Assembly: GCA_963777095.1 (NCBI GenBank)
Contig: CAVZOY010000003.1
Coordinates: 248,001-312,000, forward strand
Direction of reading: 5' to 3'
DNA length: 64,000 nucleotides
Source of the DNA: CAVZOY01 sp963777095
GTDB taxonomy: Bacteria; Actinomycetota; Actinomycetes; Mycobacteriales; Geodermatophilaceae
In this document: piece by piece, positions 8,643 to 17,866 of the stretch
Layout: the number at the start of each line of letters is the position of its first letter
Numbering within the stretch: the first letter of the stretch is position 1
The notes under the pieces: model-generated
Told to the model about the DNA's origin: nothing
The model's input: the letters and a program-made list of their open reading frames with translations, nothing else
Databases searched by the model: none
Translations under genes and position numbers: made by a program

Positions 8643-9842
8643 GTGGACGACGACCGTGCACCCGTGCTGGACGAGGGCGCTCTGCGCGCCCTCGTCCCTC
8701 GGGTGCTCGCGGGGCTGGTCCGGCGCGGGGAGGACTTCGACGCCGCCGAGGACGCGCTGCAGGAGGCGCTGATCGAGGCGCTGCGGGTGTGGCCGGACCA
8801 CCCGCCGCGCGATCCGCGCGCGTGGCTGGCGACGGTCGCCACCCGGCGTCTGGTCGACGCCCGCCGCAGCGAGGCCGCCCGCGCCCGGCGCGAGGAGACG
8901 ACGTACGCCGAGCCCCGGCCCGGTGACACCGAGGAGGGGGACGACACCCTCTTCCTGCTCTTCTGCTGCTGCCATCCGGACCTGGCGCCGACGTCGCAGG
9001 TGGCGCTGACACTGCGCGCCGTCGGCGGCCTGACGACCCGGGAGATCGCCGACGCCTTCTACGTGCCCGAGGCGACGATGGCGCAGCGGATCAGCCGGGC
9101 CAAGCGCACCCTGCAGGGGCGCCGCCTCGACCGGCCCGGTGACCTCGCTGTGGTGCTGCGGGTGCTGTACCTCGTCTACACGGCCGGCCACGCCGGCCGG
9201 GTGGACCTGGCTGTGGAGGCGATCCGGCTCGCCCGCCAGCTCACGCTCGCCACCGACGAGCCCGAGGCGCGGGGCCTGCTCGCCCTGATGCTGCTCAACC
9301 ACGCGCGCCTGCCGGCGCGCCACGACGAGGCCGGCCGCCTGGTGCCGCTCGACCGGCAGGACCGCGGCCGCTGGGCCACCCGCGAGATCGCCGAGGGCGT
9401 CCGGGTCCTCCAGTCGGCGCTCGCTCTCGAGCGGCCCGGCCGCTATCAGATCGAGGCCGCGATCGCGGCCCTGCACGACGACGCGGCGAGCGCCGAGGAG
9501 ACCGACTGGCCGCAGATCCTCGCCTGGTACGACGACCTCGTCTGCTTGTCCGACGACCCGGTGCGCCAGGACCCGGCCGCCGTGCTCGGCCGTGCGGTCG
9601 CCGTGGGCCACGTCATCGGCCCCGCCGCCGGGCTGGGCGAGACCGACCGGCTGCGCGAGGTGCTCGGCGAGCGGCACCGGTGGCACGCCGTGCGCGGCCA
9701 CCTGCACGAGCTCGGAGGAGACCTCGCGGCCGCCGCGGAGGAGTACGCCGAGGCCGCTCACCGCGCCACGGACGTCGCCGAGCGCGATCACCTCGTCCGT
9801 CAGGCCGCTCGCGTGCGGGCGTCGCTGCCGTCGAGCCCATGA
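8643..9842 (+). CDS. ECF-type sigma factor with long C-terminal helical extension (ECF42-like)
   Basis: A 399-residue sigma-70 family protein. Region 2 spans roughly residues 15-75 (ALQEALIEALRVWPDHPP, then WLATVATRRLVDARR). The FLLFCCCHPDL segment is typical of this subgroup. Region 4 is at about 125-160 (LTTREIADAFYVPEATMAQR). The remaining 230 residues are helical, like the TPR-like extension of ECF42 sigma factors, which replaces a separate anti-sigma factor in some models. It starts with GTG five bases after the YCII gene. Its targets cannot be seen here, but the YCII gene in front is the usual one. Confidence 0.88.
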   Translation: MDDDRAPVLDEGALRALVPRVLAGLVRRGEDFDAAEDALQEALIEALRVWPDHPPRDPRAWLATVATRRLVDARRSEAARARREETTYAEPRPGDTEEGDDTLFLLFCCCHPDLAPTSQVALTLRAVGGLTTREIADAFYVPEATMAQRISRAKRTLQGRRLDRPGDLAVVLRVLYLVYTAGHAGRVDLAVEAIRLARQLTLATDEPEARGLLALMLLNHARLPARHDEAGRLVPLDRQDRGRWATREIAEGVRVLQSALALERPGRYQIEAAIAALHDDAASAEETDWPQILAWYDDLVCLSDDPVRQDPAAVLGRAVAVGHVIGPAAGLGETDRLREVLGERHRWHAVRGHLHELGGDLAAAAEEYAEAAHRATDVAERDHLVRQAARVRASLPSSP

Positions 9843-9860
9843 CATCCCGCTCATCCACAA

Positions 9861-9890
9861 CGGGCCGCTCTCCGTCGGGAGAGCGGCCCG
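9861..9890. terminator. Bidirectional hairpin terminator
   Basis: A perfect inverted repeat with arms CGGGCCGCTCTCC and GGAGAGCGGCCCG and a GTCG loop. It lies between the converging sigma factor (+) and lipoprotein (-) genes, so it can serve both. There is no U-run, as is common in this GC range. Confidence 0.75.
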
Positions 9891-9905
9891 CTGTCGTTGC
9901 GGCGG

Positions 9906-10469
9906 TCAGGCGTCGAGGCCGTCGAAGGTCGGGGTGGCCTCCTCGCCGTCCCAGTTGATACGGAAGGTGACGGCCTCCTCCAGCGCCTCGCGGTACTGGT
10001 CGGCCTCGTCCTCGGTGATCGTGCCGTCGGCGAGCAGGTTGTCGATGGCCGGGCTCCACGACTCGATCAGGGCGTCGATCAGCGTCTGCGGGTCGACGCC
10101 GATGTCCTCAGCCACGGCCGCCAGGTTCTGGCCGGAGTCCATGCGGACGTGCAGCTCGTCGTGGCTGATGGCGAGCACCTCGTCGAGCACGTCCTGGACC
10201 GGCTGGTGGCCGCGGTGCAGGTCGAGTCCGGCGTCGCCGTAGGCGTCCTGGATCAGGGCGATCAGCTCATCCTCGGTCGTGACGGAACCGGCGTCGACGG
10301 CCGCGCCCGGACCGCCGCCCTGGCCGCCGTCGGGGGCGGTCCGGGCGGTGTCGGTCGTGGTCGTGCTGCTGCTGGTCGTGTCGGTGGCCTCGGCCGTCGT
10401 TCCGCACGCGGCAGCGATCGGGACGACGGCAGTGAGGAGCAGGGCGGCGACGGACTTGCGGAGGTTCAC
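9906..10469 (-). CDS. Putative lipoprotein of unknown function
   Basis: A 187-residue protein starting at GTG 10469 (VNLRKSVAALLL). It has a signal peptide ending in a lipobox, with Cys in PIAAACG. A Thr/Ser-rich linker follows (TTSSSTTTT), then an acidic helical region with two similar segments that resemble a short repeated helix-turn module (LIQDAYGDAGLDL, and DGTITEDEADQYREALEEA). It should be anchored on the outer face of the membrane. No family was recognised. It diverges from the HupE-like gene with 177 bases between them. Confidence 0.65.
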   Translation of the reverse strand: MNLRKSVAALLLTAVVPIAAACGTTAEATDTTSSSTTTTDTARTAPDGGQGGGPGAAVDAGSVTTEDELIALIQDAYGDAGLDLHRGHQPVQDVLDEVLAISHDELHVRMDSGQNLAAVAEDIGVDPQTLIDALIESWSPAIDNLLADGTITEDEADQYREALEEAVTFRINWDGEEATPTFDGLDA

Positions 10470-10646
10470 GGTGGACTCATCTCGGTATCGGGGTGGGTCG
10501 GTCGGCGTCCACGGTGCTGGGCGGTACTGCCCCGTCCCTGCACACCCGCTGTGAGCGCGCTGTGACCGTGACCCCCGGACGTCGGAGGGCCGATCCACAG
10601 CCGGATCCCAGCCCGCTCCCAGGTCCGCTCCCCACCCTCGGGCCCC

Positions 10647-11925
10647 ATGCCGTCCTCACTCCGCCGTCGCGCGCTCGCCGCAGCTGCCCTGACCGGCGGC
10701 CTCGTGCTGCTCACCCCCTCGGCCGCCAGTGCGCACAGCCTCGACAGCAGCACGCTCGCGGTGACGGTGGGCGAGGACTCCGCGGCCGCCACGGTCAGCG
10801 TCGCCCTCGAGACCGTCGACGAGGCGCTCGGCACCGACTACTCGTCGGTCACGGACGTCGACGAGTACGCCGACGCCGTCATCGCCTATCTCGACGAGCA
10901 CCTCACGGTCACGGGCGCCGACGGGTCGACCTGGGCGGAGTCGTACTCGAACGCGGTGCGCGAGTCCGTCGAGGGCATCGAGTCGTTCAGCGTCGACGTC
11001 TCCCTGGACACCGCCGGCGACGACCCGTCGAACTTCACCATCTCCTACGACGGGATCATCGAGGCCGACCCGGCGCACGAGGCGGTCGTCGTGCTGACCG
11101 ATGCGGCGGGGGAGATCTCCACGCCCGGCGTGCTCGACGCCTCGGACAGCAGCCTGCAGATCGGGGACGTCGCCGACGTCGGCCTCGCCGACATGGTCGG
11201 TCTCGGCCTCTCCCACGTGCTCCAGGGCGCCGACCACCTGCTGTTCCTGCTCACGCTGCTGCTGGTCGCGCCGCTCGTCGCCGTCGCGGGGCGGTGGCAG
11301 CGGCGCGACGGCGTCGTCCCGACGGTGCGGCGGGTGCTCTCCGTCGTCACCGCCTTCACGATCGGCCACTCGCTGACGTTGATCGCCTCCGCGCTCGGCT
11401 GGGTCTCCGTGCCGAGCGCGCCGGTCGAGGTGCTGATCGCCGCGTCGGTGGCGGTGGCCGCCGTCCATGCGATGCGTCCGCTGGCCCGTCACGGCGAGGA
11501 GCTCATCGCCGGTGGGTTCGGCCTGGTGCACGGCCTCGCCTTCGCCGGGATCCTCGCCGACCTGGGGCTCGACGGCTCGACGTCCGTGCTGGCCCTGCTC
11601 GCGTTCAACGTCGGCGTCGAGCTGGCCCAGCTGTTGACCGTCGCCCTCGTCTTCCCCTCGCTCTACCTGGCGTCCCGCACGCGCTTCTCCCGGCCGGTGC
11701 GGCTCGCGGGCGCCTCGATCGCGCTCGCGGCCGCCACGGGCTGGGCGCTCGACCGGCTCGGCGTTCTGGACGACCCGCTCGCCGGGGCGGAGGACGCCGT
11801 GCTCGCGCACCCCTGGTACGTCGTCGTCGGTCTCGCGGTCGCAGCCGTGTGCCTCCGGCTCGCGGATCGAGGGACGCCGGCTGGCGGAGTCGATGCCGGA
11901 GAGGGCCGGTGCGATGTCGACATGA
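10647..11925 (+). CDS. HupE/UreJ-type membrane protein with signal peptide (frame change near 3' end)
   Basis: A signal peptide (LLTPSAASAHS) is followed by an extracytoplasmic domain of about 170 residues. Then come six or so membrane helices with HVLQGADHLLFLLTLLLV, TIGHSLTL and GLVHGLAFAGIL, the histidine-bearing helices of the HupE/UreJ family of probable metal permeases. As given, the frame stays open to 12341, running 236 bases into the flagellin gene, which is implausible. Removing one G in GCGGATCGAG (about 11867) gives a natural end at TGA 11925 and a protein of 425 residues. The metal is unknown. Confidence 0.75.
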
Positions 11926-12005
11926 ACCGGAACGACGAGTTCTCGTCCATCGGCAGCCCGTCTGCCGACCGTGACCGGTGGAGCCACACCAGTTTCTCGG
12001 TTCGC

Positions 12006-12034
12006 CTCAACGTTCACAGGGTCACCGCCGTAAC
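12006..12034 (+). promoter_or_regulatory. Possible flagellar-sigma (FliA-type) promoter for flagellin
   Basis: CTCAA (12006-12010) and GCCGTAAC (12027-12034) resemble the FliA consensus TAAA-N15-GCCGATAA. They lie about 70 bases before the flagellin ATG. The -10 part is a good match and the -35 part is weak, so this is tentative. Confidence 0.35.
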
Positions 12035-12105
12035 CACAGGCACATCCCCGGAACGGGACTCCTGCACGGACGCAGGGGGACGGGGCTACGTCCAAGGAGG
12101 ACACC

Positions 12106-13410
12106 ATGGGTCTGCGCGTCAACAGCAACATCGCGGCGCTCAACGCGTACCGCAACCTGAGCGTCACCGACGGTCAGATGAGCAAGTCGTTGGAGAAGCT
12201 CTCCTCCGGCTTCCGCATCAACCGCGCCGCCGACGACGCGGCCGGGCTCGCCATCTCGGAGGGCCTGCGCTCGCAGATCGGTGGTCTCAAGGTCGCCGTC
12301 CGCAACACCCAGGACGGCATCTCGGTCGTGCAGACCGCTGAAGGTGCGCTCACCGAGACGCACAGCATCCTGCAGCGCATGCGCGACCTGTCGGTCCAGG
12401 CCAGCAACTCCGGCGGGATGAACGACGACGCCAAGAAGAGCATCCAGTCGGAGATCGGCCAGCTGAAGTCGGAGCTGAACCGCATCGCCGACACGACGAC
12501 CTTCAACGGCAAGAAGCTGCTCGACGGTTCGTTCAACGAGAGCTTCCAGGTCGGGGCCAACGCCGGCGAGACCATCGCCGTCAACGTGGGCACCGCCATG
12601 GGCTCGGCCGGCCTGAACGTCGACGGCGTCGACGTCACCGGTGTGGGCGACTACACCTTCGACGCGTCGGGCACCGCCGCGGCCGGCGTGGTCGCCGTCA
12701 CCACGGCCGCCGACGACAGCACCGCTGCGGTGCTGACCGTCACGGCCGCCGGCGCGGAGGACTGGACCGCCACGGGTACGAAGGCCGACTTCGAGGCGCT
12801 CACCGGCACGGTGAGCTTCGGGGGCAAGTCCTTCGACCTGGGCTCGGTGTCCTACGACGACACCGAGGACACCGACGGCAGCGGCACCGCCGACGGTTCG
12901 GACCTGCTCATGCAGCTGAACAAGGCTGCCGGGTCGGCTCTGGGTCTGACCTACGACTCCGCCACCGCGGCGAACAACCTGTTCGTCGAGAACGGCGGCG
13001 CGCTGGAGTTCTCCGTCAAGGAGGCCGTGGCCGGCTACACCGGCGCTGCCGGTGTCTCGCTGGACGACGGTGCGGGCAACGAGACCGCGCAGCAGGTCGC
13101 CGCCGCGACGGCGACCTTCACCGCCGCCAGCGGTGCCTCGGACGCCATCGACGCGATCGACGACGCCATCAAGACGGTCTCCTCCACCCGCGCCGACCTG
13201 GGTGCGATCCAGAACCGGTTCGACCACACGATCAACAACCTCAACGTCGCGGTGGAGAACCTCACCGCCTCGGAGAGCCGCATCCGCGACGCCGACATGG
13301 CGCAGGAGATGGTCCAGTTCACCCGGAACCAGATCCTGTCCCAGGCCGGCACGTCGATGCTCGCGCAGGCCAACCAGTCCTCGCAGGGCGTCCTGTCGCT
13401 GCTCCGCTGA
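12106..13410 (+). CDS. fliC: Flagellin
   Basis: A 434-residue flagellin, the filament subunit. The conserved N-terminal D0/D1 region (about residues 1-140) contains INRAADDAAGLAISEGLRSQ and QDGISVVQTAEGAL. The C-terminal D1/D0 region (about 345-434) contains RADLGAIQNRFDHTINNL and ESRIRDADMAQEMV, ending in LLR. The middle is a variable, Ala/Thr/Asp-rich surface domain. AAGGAGG precedes the ATG. The gene stands alone with its own terminator and no other filament gene beside it; a FlbD homologue is at 41228-41506. Regulation is probably by the flagellar cascade. Confidence 0.97.
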   Translation: MGLRVNSNIAALNAYRNLSVTDGQMSKSLEKLSSGFRINRAADDAAGLAISEGLRSQIGGLKVAVRNTQDGISVVQTAEGALTETHSILQRMRDLSVQASNSGGMNDDAKKSIQSEIGQLKSELNRIADTTTFNGKKLLDGSFNESFQVGANAGETIAVNVGTAMGSAGLNVDGVDVTGVGDYTFDASGTAAAGVVAVTTAADDSTAAVLTVTAAGAEDWTATGTKADFEALTGTVSFGGKSFDLGSVSYDDTEDTDGSGTADGSDLLMQLNKAAGSALGLTYDSATAANNLFVENGGALEFSVKEAVAGYTGAAGVSLDDGAGNETAQQVAAATATFTAASGASDAIDAIDDAIKTVSSTRADLGAIQNRFDHTINNLNVAVENLTASESRIRDADMAQEMVQFTRNQILSQAGTSMLAQANQSSQGVLSLLR

Positions 13411-13449
13411 CCCGCGGCGAGCTACCGACACGCAGCACCCACCCATCGA

Positions 13450-13487
13450 CCGGGCGGGGAGGGATCTTCGGGTCCTTCCCCGCCCGG
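13450..13487. terminator. Terminator hairpin after flagellin
   Basis: A 17-bp stem with a TTCG loop and two imperfect (wobble) positions. It lies 40 bases after the flagellin stop and just before the end of the converging aldolase gene. Confidence 0.75.
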
Positions 13488-13492
13488 CGGCG

Positions 13493-14560
13493 TCAGGGGC
13501 CGGTCTCGGTCGCCGAGGTCGCCAGGCGCGTCATCAGGTCGAGCACCTCGTCGACGTCGAATTCCATCGCGTTCTCGCCGACGGTCAGCTCGAAGCGGCT
13601 CCACCGCGGCGACGTCGTCGTCCGGGCGTAGCGGAACAGTTCGACGCCGCGTTCTTCGACGAGCCGGGCGTGGGCGCGCTCGAGCGCCTCCTTCGGCGCG
13701 TGCACCAGCACGTGGAACAGCGGCGTCTGCGGTGGATCCGGCACGACCTCCACCCCGGGCACCGTGTCCAGCGCGGCCGCGAGCTCCTTCGCCCGCGCCC
13801 AGAAGGCGGGCATCCGCGGGACCAGCGTGTCCAGGCCGATCTCGGCGGCGAGGGCCAGCGGCCAGGCGTTGTGCAGCTGGCCGCCGAGGCGGGCCCGCCA
13901 CTCGCGCGCCTGCGCGACGTGCTCGGCCGGACCGGCGAGCAGCGCGCCGGCCAGGCCCTCCAGGCCCTTGTAGAGCGACACGTACACGGTGTCGAACAGC
14001 GCGGCGATCTCGGCGTGCGGCCGCCCGTAGTACGGCTGCGCCTCCCACAACCGGGCGCCGTCCAGATGCGCCGCGACCCCGCGCTCGCGAGCCCACGACG
14101 TCTGGGCGACCAGGTCGTCCCACTCGGGCAGGAGTCCGCCGAGGTCGCGCTGGGGCAGCTCGAGCAGGACGGCGGCCAGCGGCTCGCGGACGGCGAGCAG
14201 GTCGTCGGTCGTCACCAGCCGGTCGGCGTCGCCGAGCCGCAGGCCGGTGAGCCCGTGGACGACGGAGTAGCCCTTGCGCTCGTGCACCTCGACGTGGGCC
14301 TGCGGGTGGAACGCGACGGTGCGGGAGGACCGTGCGTCGGCGTGCAGTCGTAGCGCGACCTGGGAGGCCATCGACCCGGTCGGCATCAGGACGGCGGCGT
14401 CCTTGCCCAGCATTGCGGCGACCCGCTCCTCCAGCCGGGTGACGGCTCCGCCGACGCCGTAGACGTCGGGTTCGTCGCCGTCGTCCACCCGGTCGAGCAG
14501 CGCGCGAAGCGTGTACGCCGGGCTGCGGCGCTGGTGCCCGTGCAGGGACAGGGACCTCAC
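13493..14560 (-). CDS. Threonine aldolase-family PLP enzyme
   Basis: A 355-residue PLP-dependent enzyme of the beta-eliminating lyase/low-specificity threonine aldolase family. The PLP lysine is in YVSLYKGLEGLAG, preceded by the Asp/His motif AAHLDGARLWEA. An MPTGSMASQVALRLHA segment near the N terminus fits the cofactor phosphate site. It begins at GTG 14560, overlapping the stop of the debranching-enzyme gene (GTGA), so translation is coupled. Why an amino-acid aldolase is coupled to a glycan enzyme is not clear. The substrate may differ from threonine. Confidence 0.82.
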   Translation of the reverse strand: MRSLSLHGHQRRSPAYTLRALLDRVDDGDEPDVYGVGGAVTRLEERVAAMLGKDAAVLMPTGSMASQVALRLHADARSSRTVAFHPQAHVEVHERKGYSVVHGLTGLRLGDADRLVTTDDLLAVREPLAAVLLELPQRDLGGLLPEWDDLVAQTSWARERGVAAHLDGARLWEAQPYYGRPHAEIAALFDTVYVSLYKGLEGLAGALLAGPAEHVAQAREWRARLGGQLHNAWPLALAAEIGLDTLVPRMPAFWARAKELAAALDTVPGVEVVPDPPQTPLFHVLVHAPKEALERAHARLVEERGVELFRYARTTTSPRWSRFELTVGENAMEFDVDEVLDLMTRLATSATETGP

Positions 14561-16633
14561 CGGACGACGACCTCGACGCCCGCGTCCGTGCTGACGTCGA
14601 GCAGCCTTCCGGCGGAGTCGGTGCGCAGGGCGAGCGGAGAGCCCGCGATCCGCAGCCCGTCGACCCGCAGCGCGCCGACGGGGGAGGGGGCGACCGGGGC
14701 GACGGTCAGCCGCCCGGCCGGGACGTCGGCCGACAGGCCGAGCAGCGCCGCGGCCAGGGATGCCCCGCCGGCGGCCGACCACGCCTGCGGTCGGCAGGCC
14801 GCCGGATAGGGCACCGGGTGCCGCACGTCGCCCCGCGCGTCCCCGCCGAACAGCTCCGGCAGGCGCCCGTCGAAGCTCGTGGCGGCGGCCAGCAGACCGT
14901 CGACCAGGGACGCCGCGGCGGCGCCGTGCCCGGCGCGGACCATGCCGTGGATGGCGATCGCCGTGTCGTGCGGCCAGACGGTGCCCAGGTGGTAGCCGAG
15001 CGGCGCGTAGCCGGACATCGACGTCGCCATCGTGCGCAGCCCGAAGCCGCCGTCCATGGCAGGGGAGGTGAGGTGACCGACGACGGTTGCTTCCTCGGCG
15101 GCGTCGAGGATGCCGGTGCCGAGCAGGTGGCCGATGTTGCTGGTCAGACTGTCGACGGGCCGGCCATCGCCGTCGAGCGCGATGGCGGGGTAGCGGCCCT
15201 CGGGCGTCTCCACCCAGAAGGACTTGCGGAAGCGTTCGGACAGGTCGCCGGCCCAGGCCCGCCAGCGGTCGCCGCCCGGCCGGCCGAACGCGTCGAGCAG
15301 CGCCGCACCCGAGACCGCCGCCTCGTAGGCGTAGCCCTGCACCTCGCACAGCGACACCGGCGGCTGGGCCAGCCCGCCGATCCGCCACTGCACCGAGTCG
15401 CCGGAGTCCTTCCAGCCCTGGTTGGCCAGGCCGAGACCGTTCTCGTCGACGTACTCGAGGAAGCCGTCGCCGTCGAAGTCGCCGTGCTCGGTCATCCATG
15501 CCAGCGCCCGCTCGGCGTGCGGCAGCAGGGCCTCGACCTCCGCGGCGGGCATGCCCCAGCGCCAGGCGTCGTGCAGCAGGCAGACCCAGAGGGGCGTGGC
15601 GTCCACGGTGCCGAAGTAGACCGGCGGCAGCGTGATCGCCCGGCCGTACGCCTCGTCGACGTGCAGGGCGCCGCGGCGCACCTCGTGGAGCACCTTGCCC
15701 GGCGCCTCGGCCGACTCCGGGTCGATCCGCGTGCCCTGGCGCGCGGCCAGCACCCGCAGGGTCGAGGCAGCCAGCGCGGTACCGAAGGGCAGCAGCAGCC
15801 GGGCGGCCCAGAGCGAGTCGCGGCCGAACAGCGTGAAGAACCACGGCGCCCCGGCCGCGAGGAAGGTCTCGCCCGGGTCGGTCGCCGGCGCCATCGCCAG
15901 CCCGGACAGGTCGTCCAGGCCGGTGCGGACGAGGAGGGCCAGCCGACGGTCGTCGGCCTCGACGACGACGTCGTCCCACCGAGGTCGGGTGCGCGGGGCC
16001 ACCACCACCGCCTTGGCGTCGTGCGCGTGCAGGCCCCAGGTCGCCTGCCAGCTGTCTCGCGGTGCCAGGCGGACGGTCCACCGCAGCACGACGCGAGCGC
16101 CGTCCACGACGACCTCGGCGTCCGCGGCCTCGACCCGGACGTCGACGTCGTCGCCCTCCCAGAGGACGGCGTCCGCCTCGCGCAGGGGAGCGGTGGCGGG
16201 TGGGGCGTCGCCGACCTTGACCTTCTCCAGGCTCGCCAGATCGCAGGCGACCGCTACCTCGACGACCGCCTCGAGCGGCGCGGCGGCGGCAGAGACGATC
16301 CGTAGCTCCTCCTCCACGGCACCGGCCGACACCCGCCGCACCCGCTCGACGCGCACGGTGGGATCGGGGCTCACGTCGCCCAGGTGTCGCGCCAGACCGA
16401 TGAAGCGGACCTCACCGGCGCCGACGCGCGTGGTGGCGATGCCCTCCGGCTCGCGGCCGTCGACGGTCAGCACCGCCTCGCGCAGCACCCGGACGTCGGA
16501 GTGGAAGAACCCGTGGGCGTCCGGTGCGGACCTGCCCGTCGTCTGCCGACCAGCACTGCGTGGGTGCGGCGAGGCAGGCCACCAGCTCGTGCAGCAGCGG
16601 TTGTAGCCGGCGTCGGGGCGGTGTGGAACTCAC
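14557..16633 (-). CDS. Glycogen debranching enzyme-like glycosidase (one frame change)
   Basis: About 691 residues once one base is removed. The N-terminal domain is of the glycogen-debranching type (LLHELVACLAAP, then GFFHSDVRVLREA). The catalytic alpha/alpha barrel contains FTLFGRDSLWAARLLLP, WKDSGDSVQWR, EVQGYAYEA and GTVWPHDTAIAIHGM, as in amylo-alpha-1,6-glucosidase-like family proteins. GTG 16633 has GGGAGG nine bases upstream. The frame breaks near 16527, where GACC GGACG reads through if one G is dropped. It is transcribed away from the LacI gene across a palindromic operator, so the two are probably co-regulated. The substrate is likely an alpha-glucan or a related sugar polymer. Confidence 0.8.
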
Positions 16634-16747
16634 GGGTGCAGCCTCCCTGATGACCGGTCGCCGCACCCGTGCAGGTCGCGGCGGGATAACGACTGCCCAT
16701 CCCGACTTGACGGGCGACTGTGCGCCGGGTCACTCTCACCACACCGT

Positions 16748-16767
16748 CGATTTGAGCGCTCAAATCG
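16748..16767. promoter_or_regulatory. Perfect 20-bp palindromic LacI-family operator
   Basis: CGATTTGAGCGCTCAAATCG is a perfect palindrome with the central CG step seen in LacI/GalR operators. It sits between the divergent debranching gene (start 16633) and the lacI-type gene (start 16844), and is the most AT-rich spot nearby. It probably binds the regulator encoded at 16844-17866 and controls both directions. Confidence 0.8.
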
Positions 16768-16843
16768 GGGTCGTTCCATCGTAGTGAGCCCGCTGTGCGA
16801 GCGGCGAGTCTGTTCTTCTCAGAGACGAGGGGACCGGGGTCCG

Positions 16844-17866
16844 ATGACCGGCAGGGATGGCGAGGGCCGCCCGACGCTCGACAGCGTCGCGGCCCACGCG
16901 GGGGTCTCCCGGCAGACCGTCTCGAACGTCCTGAACAACCCCGACGTCGTCCGGCCCGATACCAGCGCCCGCGTCCGCGCGGCCATCGACGAGCTCGGTT
17001 ACCGCCCGTCGGCCGCGGCCCGTCAGCTGAAGACCCGCCGATCACGCACCTTCGGCATGCGGCTCGAGCCCGTGCGCGAGGGCATCAACGGGCTGGTGCT
17101 CGACCAGTTCCTGCACCACCTGGTCGAGGCCGCCCAGCAGATCGACTACCGCGTGCAGCTCTTCACGGCCCGCGACGACGCCGACGAGGTGGACGCGTTC
17201 GCCGACCTGCTGGCCACCTCCGACCTCGACGGGTTCCTGCTCACCGGCACGCACCACGGCGACCCGCGCACCGCGTGGCTCGCCCTCCGCGACGTCCCGT
17301 TCGTCACCTTCGGCCGACCGTGGGGTGCGGTGGCCCGCCACTCGTGGGTCGACGTCGACGGCGCGGCCGGCACCCGCGCCGCCGTCGCCCACCTCGTCGA
17401 GCGCGGCCACCGTCGCATCGGCTTCATCGGCTGGCCGCACGAGTCGGGCACCGGCGAGGACCGCCGTGCCGGCTGGCGGGCGGGCATGGCCGACGCCGGG
17501 CTGCCGGTGTCCCCGGACTGGGAGCTCGCCGTCGACAACGGCGTCGCCCATGGTCGTGCGGCGGCGGCCCGACTCGCCGCGCTGCCCGCCGCCCCGACCG
17601 CCTTCGTGTGCGCCAGCGACTCGCTGGCCATCGGTGCCGCCGAATCCGGGTGCGCCGTCGTGGGCTTCGACGACACCCCCGTCGCCGCCGCACTGGGGCT
17701 GACGACCGTCACCCAGCCGCTCGCCGAGGTCGCGGCCGAGTGCCTGCGCCTGCTCGTCGACCGGGTCGAGGGCCCGGCGCCGTCGGCACCGGACCACCTG
17801 CTGCTCCACCCCCACCTGACCGTGCGTTCCAGCACGCGGTCCATCACCCAGGAGGAAACCCCGTGA
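16844..17866 (+). CDS. LacI-family transcriptional regulator
   Basis: A 340-residue repressor with the N-terminal LacI helix-turn-helix (VAAHAGVSRQTVSNVLN) and hinge (LGYRPSAAARQLKTRRS). A periplasmic-binding-like sugar domain follows, including GHRRIGFIGWP and FVCASDSLAIGA. ATG 16844 is preceded by GAGGGG. Its stop overlaps the GTG of the binding-protein gene, so regulator and transporter form one operon. It likely represses that operon and the divergent debranching gene through the palindrome at 16748, released by a sugar that cannot be named from sequence. Confidence 0.92.
   Translation: MTGRDGEGRPTLDSVAAHAGVSRQTVSNVLNNPDVVRPDTSARVRAAIDELGYRPSAAARQLKTRRSRTFGMRLEPVREGINGLVLDQFLHHLVEAAQQIDYRVQLFTARDDADEVDAFADLLATSDLDGFLLTGTHHGDPRTAWLALRDVPFVTFGRPWGAVARHSWVDVDGAAGTRAAVAHLVERGHRRIGFIGWPHESGTGEDRRAGWRAGMADAGLPVSPDWELAVDNGVAHGRAAAARLAALPAAPTAFVCASDSLAIGAAESGCAVVGFDDTPVAAALGLTTVTQPLAEVAAECLRLLVDRVEGPAPSAPDHLLLHPHLTVRSSTRSITQEETP

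Noticed and set aside
10647..12341. HupE-like protein as a 564-residue protein overlapping flagellin
   Set aside because: The last 130 residues are low-complexity out-of-frame flagellin sequence; one extra G near 11867 explains it.
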